NCBI RefSeq assembly: GCF_044454545.1
Contig: NZ_JBITDV010000013.1
Location: forward strand, 248,001-312,000
DNA from: Cryptosporangium sp044454545
GTDB taxonomy: Bacteria > Actinomycetota > Actinomycetes > Mycobacteriales > Cryptosporangiaceae
Reading direction: 5' to 3'
DNA: 64,000 nucleotides
The notes under the pieces were generated by a model. That model saw only the letters and a program-made list of their open reading frames with translations. It had not been told where the DNA came from and searched no databases. A program made the translations under genes and the position numbers. Below, piece by piece: positions 17,551-26,075 of the stretch (the first letter of the stretch is position 1; the number at the start of each line of letters is the position of its first letter).

Positions 17551-19668
17551 CTACTTGCCCGCTGGCGTGATCACGATGTGCCCGTCGTCGTCCGCGACGG
17601 CTTTCTGATCGGGTCCGATCACGACGGTCGTGCCGGGGAACTCGGCGATCGCCGGGCCGGCGATCGGAACTCCGGCCGGGAGCCGGTCGCCCGCGTAGAC
17701 CGTGGTGGTCAGCGGCGTGCCGGAGAAAACGACGCTGCGGCTGCCGATCGGGGTCGGCGTGTCCGTGCGCTCGTCCCGGGCGCCCCGCGTGCCGCTGGTC
17801 GCGTCGGTGGACTGCGTCGAGATGCGTCCTTCGAGCCGGAACGTGTTGATCTCGATCCCGGCCTCGGGGAGGCTGGTGCCGGGTCCGTAGATCCGCTCGT
17901 AGCTCTGCCGGAAGTCGATCAGGAGCTGGTCGAAGTCCTCGGCGGTGAGCTCCCGGTCGGGAACGGCGATCGGCAACTCGTGCGCCTGGCGGATGAACCG
18001 GAAGTACAGCGTCCGGTTGATCCGTAGCAACGGGTGATCCTTCAGCGCGGCTCGGCATTGGCGCTCGAGATCGGCGAACTTGGCGTTGACCCGCGTCAGG
18101 TCCAGGTGCGCCGACGGCCGGGCGCTGCCGGGCGGCGTCCGCTGCGGGTCGCTGCCCTGGAAAGACCGGTAGCGGTCGGACGAGACCGCACCGTAGGCCG
18201 AGTGCGTCGTCGCGGTGTAGGGCACGACGATGGTGTCGATGCCGGCTTCCTCGGCGAACGCGTAGGCATGCGTCGGACCGGCGCCGCCGTAGGCGAACAC
18301 GACGAAGTCGCGGGGGTCGTACCCCTGTTGCACGGTCACGGTGCGCAGCAGGTCGGCCATCTGATTGTCGGCGACGCGCCGGATGCCGACCGCCGCCTCG
18401 ACGACACTGAGCCCGAGCGGCTCGGCGACGTGCTTACGGACGGCTTCCTCGGCCAGCTCGCGGTGCAGCGGGAAGCGGCCGCCGAGGAAGAAGCCGGGGT
18501 CGATGATGCCCAGCACGACGTCGGCGTCGGTGACCGTCGGCCGGTCTCCGCCGTTGCCGTAACAGGCCGGTCCGGGGACCGCCCCCGCGCTTTCCGGGCC
18601 GACGACGAGGATGCCGCCCTCGTCGACGCCCGCGATGCTGCCACCGCCGGAGCCGATCGCGGTGACCTGCACGCGCGGAGTCGCGAGGTGGTACCGGTCG
18701 GCGATGCTGGTCGTCGTCACGAGCGGTTCGCCGTCGACGATCAGGCCGGCATCAAAACTCGTGCCGCCCATGTCGCTGGTGATCACGTTCGGATAGCCCA
18801 GCTCGCGGGCCAGCGCGGCCGAGGCGAGCACACCGCCGGCCGGGCCGGACATGATCATGCTCACTGCCCGGTCTCCCGCCTCCACCGCGTCCATCACTCC
18901 GCCGGTGGAGTCGAGGACGGTGAAGTCGCCGGTGAAGCCCATGCCTTCGAGGCGCCGTTCGAGCAGGCTCACGTACCGGCTGATGACCGGGCCCAGGTAC
19001 GAATTGATGACCGTGGTCGCCGTGCGTTCGTACTCGCCGATGACCGGCGCGATCTCGCTGGAGGTGGTCAGGAAGACCTCTGGCCATTCTTCCTTCACGA
19101 TCCGAGCGGCGCGGTCCTCGTGAGCGGGGTCGACGAAGGACCACAGGAAGCTGATCGCGACCGCGTTCACACCGGCTCGGCGGAGTTGCCGCGCCGCGGC
19201 CCGGATCTGTTCGGCGTCGAGGGGGACGATCTCCTCGCCCTCGAAGTCGTGGCGTTGGTCGACCCCGACGATCAGTGCCCGGTCGACCAGCGGCTGCGGA
19301 TTGCGTCGGCGGCTGTAGTGACCGGAGGCCTGTCCGATGCCGGTCCACGACCCCATCGACCGCTGCACGAGCAGCGTGTCCTCCATGCCGCGAGTGGTGA
19401 TGATCCCGGTCGGTTCCCCCTTCCGCTCGATCAGTGCGTTCGTGGCCGCGGTGGTTCCGTGCGCGAAATACATCACCCGCGTCGCGAACTCCTCCGGGGT
19501 CAGGCCGAACTCGGCGGCGGCCAGGGCGAAGGCGTTCACCACCCCCTGACTGCGGTCCGACGGGGTGGTCGGGGTCTTGAATTGGTGTGCCACGTCGAGG
19601 TCGTCGATGACGACCATGTCGGTGAAGGTGCCACCGATATCGGTGCCGACGAGGTACCTGCCGGTCAT
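17551..19668 (-). CDS. hydantoinase A / acetone carboxylase beta-like subunit
   Basis: A 705-residue ATP-dependent enzyme subunit of the HyuA/oxoprolinase family, whose members hydrolyse cyclic amides or phosphorylate and carboxylate ketones (acetone and acetophenone carboxylases). It carries the ASKHA-type start LVGTDIGGTFTDMVV, a HGTTAATNALIERKG motif and later GGAGPTHAYAFAEE. The ATG overlaps the stop of the HyuB-like gene by four bases, giving a coupled 1:1 pair. The fused gamma-like domain in the partner tilts the call towards a ketone carboxylase of the acetone/acetophenone type. Confidence 0.88.
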   Translation of the reverse strand: MTGRYLVGTDIGGTFTDMVVIDDLDVAHQFKTPTTPSDRSQGVVNAFALAAAEFGLTPEEFATRVMYFAHGTTAATNALIERKGEPTGIITTRGMEDTLLVQRSMGSWTGIGQASGHYSRRRNPQPLVDRALIVGVDQRHDFEGEEIVPLDAEQIRAAARQLRRAGVNAVAISFLWSFVDPAHEDRAARIVKEEWPEVFLTTSSEIAPVIGEYERTATTVINSYLGPVISRYVSLLERRLEGMGFTGDFTVLDSTGGVMDAVEAGDRAVSMIMSGPAGGVLASAALARELGYPNVITSDMGGTSFDAGLIVDGEPLVTTTSIADRYHLATPRVQVTAIGSGGGSIAGVDEGGILVVGPESAGAVPGPACYGNGGDRPTVTDADVVLGIIDPGFFLGGRFPLHRELAEEAVRKHVAEPLGLSVVEAAVGIRRVADNQMADLLRTVTVQQGYDPRDFVVFAYGGAGPTHAYAFAEEAGIDTIVVPYTATTHSAYGAVSSDRYRSFQGSDPQRTPPGSARPSAHLDLTRVNAKFADLERQCRAALKDHPLLRINRTLYFRFIRQAHELPIAVPDRELTAEDFDQLLIDFRQSYERIYGPGTSLPEAGIEINTFRLEGRISTQSTDATSGTRGARDERTDTPTPIGSRSVVFSGTPLTTTVYAGDRLPAGVPIAGPAIAEFPGTTVVIGPDQKAVADDDGHIVITPAGK

Positions 19669-21872
19669 CGTGCCTCCAGCGGTTGAGCGGGTGAGTTCGC
19701 GAGGGCCAGTCGCACGTCGTCCGGATCAGGGGCGCCCACCGGCACCAGATCGACGCTGTGGCAGAGCCCGCACGACGGGCAGAAGTAGCGGCGGAACTCC
19801 ACCGACTCGTGGACGGTCAGCGTCGTTGCCACCTCGGCGCCGGGCGCGACGTCGGTAGCGGCGTACAGCCGCCAGTTCTCGCCGGCGGGCGCGAGCACGT
19901 GGCCGCAGGAGCACCGCGTCCAGAGGTCGCCGCCGGTGTCGCGGACCACCTGCAGCCGGTCGCCGACCGGGCCCACCCGGGTGAGTGGACCGGATGCCGG
20001 GCCCCGGTCGAACCGCCGTTTGCCGGCCAAGCGCCCACGTTGCTGCCGCAGGCTCGCCCGGTTCGCCGCGGTGGCTACCTCGTCGACCTCTCCGGTCGCG
20101 TCCAGCTCGACCCGGTAGTGCCGGCGCGCACTTTCGTCCGTGACGGCACCGTTGCGGACGTCGGCCGCGACCTGGCCGGCCGGCCGTTCGAGCGGATCCC
20201 CCCAACCGGCTCCGGATTCGGCCGTCACGATCAGCACGTCCTCCCGGGACAGCGGCCCCGGGAGGTCGGCGGCGTGGGTGCGCGTGCCGGACAGTTCGTC
20301 GACCGTCGGGATGTGGCCCGCCGCGAACGCCTCACGGATGTTCGCGCCGCGGACGACCACCTGGGCCGGCTGGGCGCCGGGGAGGCCACCGAAGGCGCCG
20401 TGGTTGTCCGGAACCTGGAACACCTGCGTTCCCAGCGGGACGAAGGATTTGACCTTGTGCGGCACGTACGACGCGCCGATGCTCTGGCCGCCACGATGGC
20501 GTCCGGCGCCGCTCTCCGATGCGAGCCCGCGCCAGAGGTAGAGCAGCGGGTAGTCGAACTCGAGCGATTCGACGTTGGAGATGTTCGTCCGCTCGATGTC
20601 GTGGTGACCCTGTACGGCGACACCGTCGTGGTCGTGGTACGCCGCCCCGCCCGACGCCAGGTTGTCCAAGGTGAAGCCGACGACCTGCTGTCCGTTGTCC
20701 TTCAGCCCGAGGAACGCCCACATGCTCGGCCGGCCGCCGGGGCTGGCCTCGGCCTCACCCAGGTACTCGTCACTGCAGGCCAGCAGCTTCGACACGGCGG
20801 CGATCGTCGCGATCTGGACCTCGTACGCGGCTCCGGCGATGTTTCCGCTGACGGCGGCGGGTTTGCGGGCGTTGCAGACCCGGCCCTCCGGGCAGATGAC
20901 CTCGAGCGGCTCGTACAGGCCCGCGTTCCACGGGATGTCGTACGCGATCGTCGGGAGCAGCGCGGCCGAGATGCCCGCCATCAGGCCGGCCCACGTGCAG
21001 TTCTTGGCGTCCGGCTGCTGGTCGGTGGATCCGGAGAAATCGAGGACCATCCGGTCGCCGGTCTTGGTGAGAGTGACGGCGACCAGGGGGACCTCGCTGC
21101 TCCCCTCGGTGACCTCGAGATATCCGACGCCCTTCACCGTGACGTCGGGCAGTTCGCGCAACCGGCGGCGCATCCGGTCCTCGGAGGTTCGGATCAGGGT
21201 CGCCATGACCGTCCGCAACTCGTCGACGCCGTACCGCTGGACGAGCTTGCCGATGCCGTCGCCGGCGGCGTGGTTCGCCGCCATCAGACCCTTGAGGTCG
21301 AGTGCCATCGCGGCTGCGGCTCGGCTCTGCGAGAGGATCATGTTCCAGACGTCGGATCGGATCGTGCCCGCCTCGACGAGCTTGATCGGCGGTAACAGCA
21401 GGCCTTCCTGGTAGCTCTCGGTGGCGTCCAGGCCGATGCCGCCGTGCCGCATGCCACCGATATCGGGCATGTGCATGAGCCCGCCCGACCAGAAGATGAG
21501 CTCGTCATCAGCGAAGATCGGCGCCACGATCGCCATGTCGGGGCCGTGCACGGCGCCCTTCCAGGGGTTGTTGACGACGAACATGTCGCCGGGGTTGATG
21601 CCGGGGTTCTCGGCGCAGTCGGCCAGGACGTGCCGGACCATCGACCCCATGGACGAGGCGTGGAAGAGAATCGTGCGGCCCATCACTGCGACGGCGCCGT
21701 CGGGCAGGTAGATGCCGACGTTGAAATCGGACATCTCGGTGACGTTCTTGGACCCGGAGATGGCGGACAGGCGAGCGGCCTGTTCGTCGACGACCCCGAG
21801 CAGGCGGTGGCGGATCACCTCGAACGTGACCGGGTCGACCTCGCGAAAGGTCTCGTCAGCGGACGATGCCAT
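19665..21872 (-). CDS. hydantoinase B / acetone carboxylase alpha-like subunit fused to a gamma-like zinc domain
   Basis: A 735-residue protein. Residues 1-600 form the HyuB body (VDPVTFEVIRHRLLGVVDEQ, HASSMGSMVRHVL, FVVNNPWKGAVHGPDM). The C-terminal 130 residues are extra: CSCGHVLAP, then FCPSCGLCHSVDLV, the Cys pairs and layout of acetone carboxylase gamma subunits that bind zinc. In acetone carboxylase these are separate chains. ATG at 21872 is chosen over upstream starts because GGGAGA precedes it and homology begins there. It forms a complex with HyuA by inference. A ketone or aryl-ketone carboxylase is more likely than a hydantoinase. Confidence 0.85.
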   Translation of the reverse strand: MASSADETFREVDPVTFEVIRHRLLGVVDEQAARLSAISGSKNVTEMSDFNVGIYLPDGAVAVMGRTILFHASSMGSMVRHVLADCAENPGINPGDMFVVNNPWKGAVHGPDMAIVAPIFADDELIFWSGGLMHMPDIGGMRHGGIGLDATESYQEGLLLPPIKLVEAGTIRSDVWNMILSQSRAAAAMALDLKGLMAANHAAGDGIGKLVQRYGVDELRTVMATLIRTSEDRMRRRLRELPDVTVKGVGYLEVTEGSSEVPLVAVTLTKTGDRMVLDFSGSTDQQPDAKNCTWAGLMAGISAALLPTIAYDIPWNAGLYEPLEVICPEGRVCNARKPAAVSGNIAGAAYEVQIATIAAVSKLLACSDEYLGEAEASPGGRPSMWAFLGLKDNGQQVVGFTLDNLASGGAAYHDHDGVAVQGHHDIERTNISNVESLEFDYPLLYLWRGLASESGAGRHRGGQSIGASYVPHKVKSFVPLGTQVFQVPDNHGAFGGLPGAQPAQVVVRGANIREAFAAGHIPTVDELSGTRTHAADLPGPLSREDVLIVTAESGAGWGDPLERPAGQVAADVRNGAVTDESARRHYRVELDATGEVDEVATAANRASLRQQRGRLAGKRRFDRGPASGPLTRVGPVGDRLQVVRDTGGDLWTRCSCGHVLAPAGENWRLYAATDVAPGAEVATTLTVHESVEFRRYFCPSCGLCHSVDLVPVGAPDPDDVRLALANSPAQPLEAR

Positions 21873-21897
21873 GGGTTTCTCCCGTCGTCGGTGGGCG

Positions 21898-22611
21898 TCA
21901 GTAGGCGTTGGTGCGAAGCAGGTAGTCCCAGCCACCCCGGATCGCCTGTGGGGTCCAGACCTCGGCGCGCTTCGCGGCGGTCTCTTCGCGTTGGCCGAAC
22001 CGGGCCAGCGAACCGGCGGACATCGCGGTCAGCTGGGTCCGGCAGGCGCGGTCGAGCAAGACCGCGGTCATCACGGCGGTGGGCAGGTCGGGTCCGACCG
22101 TGACCAGCCCGTGCTGCGGGATCAGACAGGCGTTCGCGTCGGCCAGCGTGGCGGCCAGGGCTGATCCGAGCGCCTCGTCGCGGATCAGCCCGCCGGTGGC
22201 GGTGAACCGCGGCACGTCGGGATAACCGAAGAGGCAGCCGGCATGATCGAGAGGGCGGAATGGTACGTCGAGCGCCGAGAACGCGTTGGCTGCGTCGGAA
22301 TGCGTGTGAACCACCGCGCCGACGTGGTCGTTGTATTTGAAAATCTCGGTGTGAATGGGATATTCGATGTGTCGATTTCCCGAACCGGCTACCACCTGCC
22401 CGTCGGGTGCGACGAGAACGACCTTCCAGGGGTCTATCTCCTCGAACCCCCAGCCCGAACTTTTCATCCAGGCGCCACGGTTCCGGGGATCCCGTACGCT
22501 GCAGTGGCCCCAGATCAGATCGGATTGTCCGGCCCTCGCCAGAGCGAGAGATCCATCGACGACCAGGCTGATCGCTTCGTCGTCGGACGTGGGTACCAAC
22601 TCCGTCGTCAC
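21898..22611 (-). CDS. class II aldolase/adducin family protein
   Basis: A 237-residue metal-dependent aldolase or decarboxylase-like enzyme of the fuculose-phosphate aldolase fold. Metal-site motifs are VVHTHSDAANAF and the later HGLVTVG; GHCSVRDP lies in the substrate loop. GTG at 22611 is taken as the start because AAAGGAG lies eight bases upstream; longer readings run into the promoter region. It is the first gene of the leftward cluster. Family relatives act on hydroxy-acids after ring cleavage (for example 4-hydroxy-4-methyl-2-oxoglutarate-type steps), but the substrate is not evident. Confidence 0.82.
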   Translation of the reverse strand: MTTELVPTSDDEAISLVVDGSLALARAGQSDLIWGHCSVRDPRNRGAWMKSSGWGFEEIDPWKVVLVAPDGQVVAGSGNRHIEYPIHTEIFKYNDHVGAVVHTHSDAANAFSALDVPFRPLDHAGCLFGYPDVPRFTATGGLIRDEALGSALAATLADANACLIPQHGLVTVGPDLPTAVMTAVLLDRACRTQLTAMSAGSLARFGQREETAAKRAEVWTPQAIRGGWDYLLRTNAY

Positions 22612-22690
22612 GCTACCGACTCCTTTGGCGACGTGAATGTGAACAACAGATTGCCACCCCTGAGCGGCCGGAAATAGTCGGCTCGGTCCA

Positions 22691-22744
22691 CAAATTGCCG
22701 GGCCCGGCCTTGTGGCCCGAAGACAAATTGAATGACGCAAATTG
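22691..22744. promoter_or_regulatory. three CAAATTG boxes in the divergent catabolic promoter
   Basis: CAAATTG occurs at 22691, 22724 and 22738 within the 200-base gap between the aldolase and gentisate dioxygenase genes. Two copies are preceded by ACA or GA-CA. Such AT-rich repeats stand out in this GC-rich DNA and are placed where an activator of both operons would bind. PucR, Lrp and MarR-type regulators are encoded downstream; which one binds is unknown. Confidence 0.4.
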
Positions 22745-22811
22745 ACTGTCGGCTGTCGCGGATTTACGGTAACGAGCCAGTATCTCTCACCCGTTCCTGC
22801 GGGAGGTCCGC

Positions 22812-23855
22812 GTGTCCACGATTCGCTTCTTCGGAAACGATCCGGAATTAGACGAGCTCTATGCCGAAATGAGCGAGAACGAATTACAGCCGCTGTGGAT
22901 GCTCAAGGGTCTGTTGACGCCGGAGCCCGTCGTCGCCACTGTTCCGTACGTCTGGCCGGCCGCGACGCTCACCCGCCTGGCGAGCCGCAGTGGCGAACTC
23001 GTCGGCATCGACCGCGGCGGCGACCGCCGGGTGCTGGCGTGTGCCAACCCAGGGCTGGGCGGCGCACCCTACGCGTCGTCGACGTTGTGGGCGGCAGTGC
23101 AGTACCTCGGCCCCGGTGAGGTCGCCCCGGCGCACCGGCACACGCCCGCTGCCCTGCGCTTCGTGCTGAGTGGTGCCGGAGTGTGGACGCTGGTCGACGG
23201 GGATCCGCTGCACATGGCGCGCGGCGACCTCGTGCTGACCCCGAGCATGACGTTCCACGAGCACCACAACCCCGGCGACCGTCCGATGACCTGGATGGAC
23301 GTGCTGGATCTGCCGGTCGTCGCCGGTCTCGACGCGGTCTTTTTCGAAGAGGGCCCGAGCGAGGAGGTTGATGCCCGCACGGACCGGCTGTCCCGGTCGG
23401 AATTGCGGTACGGCGGCGGCCCTGGTCTCGTCCCGTCGTCTCCCGATCCGGTGCGGCCGCACTCACCACTGCTGGCCTACCGGTGGGAGCACACCGACGT
23501 CGCTCTCGAGGCGTTGCTGGAAGGCGAGTCGAAATCCCACGGCACGATCCGTTTCGTGGATCCGCTCGGCGGTCGTGACGTCATGCCGACGCTGCGTTGC
23601 GAAATGACCCGGGTACGGGCGCACGCACGGACTCCGTCCCACCGGCAGACCGGTTCGCGAGTCGGGACCGTGCTGAACGGGACCGGCATCGCGGACATCG
23701 GCGGCAAAACGTTCGCGCTCGGGCCGGGAGACATCTTCGTCGTGCCGTCGTGGGGAGCCTTCTCGGTGTCCGCGGACGAGCAGCTCGACTTGTTCTCGAC
23801 CTCTGATGCCCCAGTGCTCGAAGCGCTGGGCCTGTTCCGGCAGCGTGAAGCATGA
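22812..23855 (+). CDS. gentisate 1,2-dioxygenase-like bicupin
   Basis: A 347-residue two-cupin non-heme iron dioxygenase. It would open gentisate (2,5-dihydroxybenzoate) to maleylpyruvate. The first cupin carries APAHRHTPAALRFVLSGAG and the second metal-like cluster MTFHEHHN. The second cupin (THSHRQTGSRVGTVLNG-like region, 270-340) is more divergent, as in the family. It starts with GTG at 22812 after GGGAGG. The hydroxylase gene overlaps its end by four bases and a FAH-type hydrolase follows, so the three genes spell a gentisate route. Confidence 0.85.
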   Translation: MSTIRFFGNDPELDELYAEMSENELQPLWMLKGLLTPEPVVATVPYVWPAATLTRLASRSGELVGIDRGGDRRVLACANPGLGGAPYASSTLWAAVQYLGPGEVAPAHRHTPAALRFVLSGAGVWTLVDGDPLHMARGDLVLTPSMTFHEHHNPGDRPMTWMDVLDLPVVAGLDAVFFEEGPSEEVDARTDRLSRSELRYGGGPGLVPSSPDPVRPHSPLLAYRWEHTDVALEALLEGESKSHGTIRFVDPLGGRDVMPTLRCEMTRVRAHARTPSHRQTGSRVGTVLNGTGIADIGGKTFALGPGDIFVVPSWGAFSVSADEQLDLFSTSDAPVLEALGLFRQREA

Positions 23856-25054
23856 CCACCGTCGTTCCGGCGCTCGTCGTCGGCGGAGGGATCGGCGGGC
23901 TGGCGACTGCCGTGGCGCTGGCCCGACAGGGACGGGACGTGCATCTGATCGAGCGGGCGCCCGAGTTCGCCGAGATCGGTGCGGGTTTGCAAGTCGGTCC
24001 GAATGCTCTGCGCATGCTCGACCGCCTCGGTCTGCTCGGCGAGGTGATGAAGCGCGCCGTGCGCCCACGCCGCGCCGTGATGCTCGACGCGATGAGCGGC
24101 GAGCATCTGACCACGCTCGACCTCGGCGAACGGTTTCGTGAGCGGTACGGCTACCCCTATGTCGTCCTGCATCGGGGTGACCTGCTCGAGGTACTCCTCG
24201 ACGCCTGCCGGGCGGAGCCCCGGGTGGCGCTGGAGAACACCAAGACCGTCGTCGACGTCCGAGCGGACGCCGAGGAAGCATTCGTGCGCTGCTCCGACGG
24301 ATCGGAGTACCGGACCGGGCTGCTGGTGGGCGCGGACGGGCTGCACTCCCGCGTGCGGACGCTCATCGACACCTCGCCGCCGCATCACAGCGGGTACTTC
24401 GCCTACCGCGGGACGTTACCGATGAACGAGGTCGCCGACGAGGTCAGCGCGGACGAAGTCCGGCTCTGGGTCGGCCCAGGCCTGCACCTGATGCAGTACC
24501 CGGTCCGCAGTCTGGAGGTCTACAACCAGGTCGCGGTGTTCCGGAGCGACCGTTTCCAGCAGGGTCTCGTTCCCCACGGCACACCCGACGAGCTCGAGTC
24601 CCGGTTCGCCGACGCCTGCGACGCCGTGCAGCGACACGTCGCGCGGATCTCGACCGAGCGGAATTGGCCGATCGTCGACCGGGACCCGCTTCCGACGTGG
24701 ACCGCCGGCCGGGCCGTCCTGATCGGCGACGCCGCGCACCCGATGCTGCAATACCTCGGGCAGGGCGCCTGTCAGGCACTCGAGGACGCGGTGGCGCTGG
24801 CGCACGCGGTCGGCCCCGGCCCCGGTGACGTGCCCGTGGCTCTGGCCGCTTACGAACGACAGCGGATCGGCAAGGCGTCGCGCTGCCAGCGGAGCGCGCG
24901 GCCCTGGGGCGAGGTGTGGCACACCGACGACCAGGCGATGCTGGGCCTGCGCCGGCGCGTGTTCGGTGGCCGCAACGCCGACGACTACTCCGAGCTCGAC
25001 TGGCTCTACCTCGACGACGCCGTGGCGGCGCCAAGCCCTGGAGGATCCCGATGA
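23852..25054 (+). CDS. FAD-dependent hydroxylase, 3-hydroxybenzoate 6-hydroxylase/salicylate hydroxylase-like
   Basis: A 400-residue class A flavoprotein. Motifs: VVGGGIGGLATAVAL, GADGLHSRVR and GDAAHPMLQYLGQGACQALEDA. The family uses NADH and O2 to hydroxylate aromatic acids. Placed between gentisate dioxygenase and a fumarylpyruvate-hydrolase-like gene, the best reading is conversion of 3-hydroxybenzoate (or salicylate) to gentisate. Start and stop overlap both neighbours by four bases (ATGA), so the three genes are one coupled operon. Confidence 0.85.
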   Translation: MTTVVPALVVGGGIGGLATAVALARQGRDVHLIERAPEFAEIGAGLQVGPNALRMLDRLGLLGEVMKRAVRPRRAVMLDAMSGEHLTTLDLGERFRERYGYPYVVLHRGDLLEVLLDACRAEPRVALENTKTVVDVRADAEEAFVRCSDGSEYRTGLLVGADGLHSRVRTLIDTSPPHHSGYFAYRGTLPMNEVADEVSADEVRLWVGPGLHLMQYPVRSLEVYNQVAVFRSDRFQQGLVPHGTPDELESRFADACDAVQRHVARISTERNWPIVDRDPLPTWTAGRAVLIGDAAHPMLQYLGQGACQALEDAVALAHAVGPGPGDVPVALAAYERQRIGKASRCQRSARPWGEVWHTDDQAMLGLRRRVFGGRNADDYSELDWLYLDDAVAAPSPGGSR

Positions 25055-25947
25055 AACTCTTGACCTCTCGGTCCGGCGCCGGGTGGCGTGTGGGCGCGGT
25101 GACCGGCGACACCGTCCACGACGTCCGGCTGGACGGTCGGGGCTGGGACGGCGGGCTGCGGGAACTTCTCGCGGCCGCCGGCGGCGACCCGCGGCGGATC
25201 ACGGTCGACTCCGGGCCGGGGCTCGCGCTTGCTTCGGTCGAGGTGGGCCCGTTGCTTCCGGACCCGTCGAAGATCGTCGCCGCGCCGGTCAACTACGTCG
25301 ACCACCAGGCCGAGATGAACGAGGCCACGCACATCGACGGCCTCGGGGTGTTCCTCAAAGCGCCGTCGTCGGTTCTCGCGCACCACGGTGTGGTGCGGTT
25401 GCCGTACGACGATCGGCGTTTCGACCAGGAGGGTGAGCTTGCCCTGGTCATCGGGCGGACGGCCCGTGACGTCCCGGCCGAGGACGCGCTGTCTTACGTG
25501 TTCGGCTACACGTGCCTGCTCGACATCACGATGCGGGGCGGGGAGGACCGGTCGACTCGCAAGTCGTTCGACACGTTCACGCCGATCGGCCCGTGGCTGG
25601 TGACGCCGGATGAGGTCGGTGATCTGGGCTCGCTGCGGTTGCGCTGCTCCGTCGGTGGCACGCTCCGGCAGGACGCGTCGATCGGCGACCTGATCTGGGA
25701 CGTGCCCGCCCTGATCGCGTATGTCTCGTCCGTCATGACGCTCGTGCCGGGCGACGTCCTCTCGACCGGTACACCAGCCGGTGTGGGGACGATCGCGGAC
25801 GGGGACACGATCTCGGTGACCATCAGCCGGATCGGGACGCTCACCGTGTCGGTCAGCGGCGACGGAGCGCGGCACTGTCCGACGAAGGGAGTCGGCCGGG
25901 GGCCGGTGCCCCCGGCCGAGGTGACGCCGCTTCGGTCGCGGGGATAG
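25051..25947 (+). CDS. FAH-family hydrolase, probable fumarylpyruvate/maleylpyruvate hydrolase
   Basis: A 298-residue fumarylacetoacetate hydrolase-fold enzyme that would split the C-C bond of the gentisate ring-fission product into pyruvate and a C4 acid. Conserved segments are FLKAPSSV, FDQEGELALVIG, the metal/active region RKSFDTFTPIGPW and the C-terminal STGTPAGVG. The start at 25051 follows GGAGG and overlaps the hydroxylase stop. No maleylpyruvate isomerase is encoded in the window. Either that step is supplied elsewhere or this enzyme takes the cis isomer. Confidence 0.88.
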   Translation: MKLLTSRSGAGWRVGAVTGDTVHDVRLDGRGWDGGLRELLAAAGGDPRRITVDSGPGLALASVEVGPLLPDPSKIVAAPVNYVDHQAEMNEATHIDGLGVFLKAPSSVLAHHGVVRLPYDDRRFDQEGELALVIGRTARDVPAEDALSYVFGYTCLLDITMRGGEDRSTRKSFDTFTPIGPWLVTPDEVGDLGSLRLRCSVGGTLRQDASIGDLIWDVPALIAYVSSVMTLVPGDVLSTGTPAGVGTIADGDTISVTISRIGTLTVSVSGDGARHCPTKGVGRGPVPPAEVTPLRSRG

Positions 25948-25972
25948 GGCTACGCGGCCGGAAGGCGTGCGT

Positions 25973-26002
25973 GCCGGCCCCTGTGCAACAGCAGGGGCCG
26001 GC
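25973..26002. terminator. hairpin terminator of the gentisate operon
   Basis: Perfect 11-base stem GCCGGCCCCTG / CAGGGGCCGGC with an eight-base loop, 25 bases after the FAH gene stop. Confidence 0.75.
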
Positions 26003-26023
26003 GGTCCGCGCCCGCCCGCGAGC

Positions 26024-26054
26024 GGGCCGGGCCGGTGTTCGTCCGGCCCGGCCC
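26024..26054. terminator. hairpin terminator of the LLM gene
   Basis: Perfect 12-base stem GGGCCGGGCCGG / CCGGCCCGGCCC around TGTTCGT, next to the stop of the convergent LLM gene at 26076. With the hairpin at 25973 it insulates the two converging operons. Confidence 0.75.
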
Positions 26055-26075
26055 CGTGCGGTTTCCGCCGTCAGC

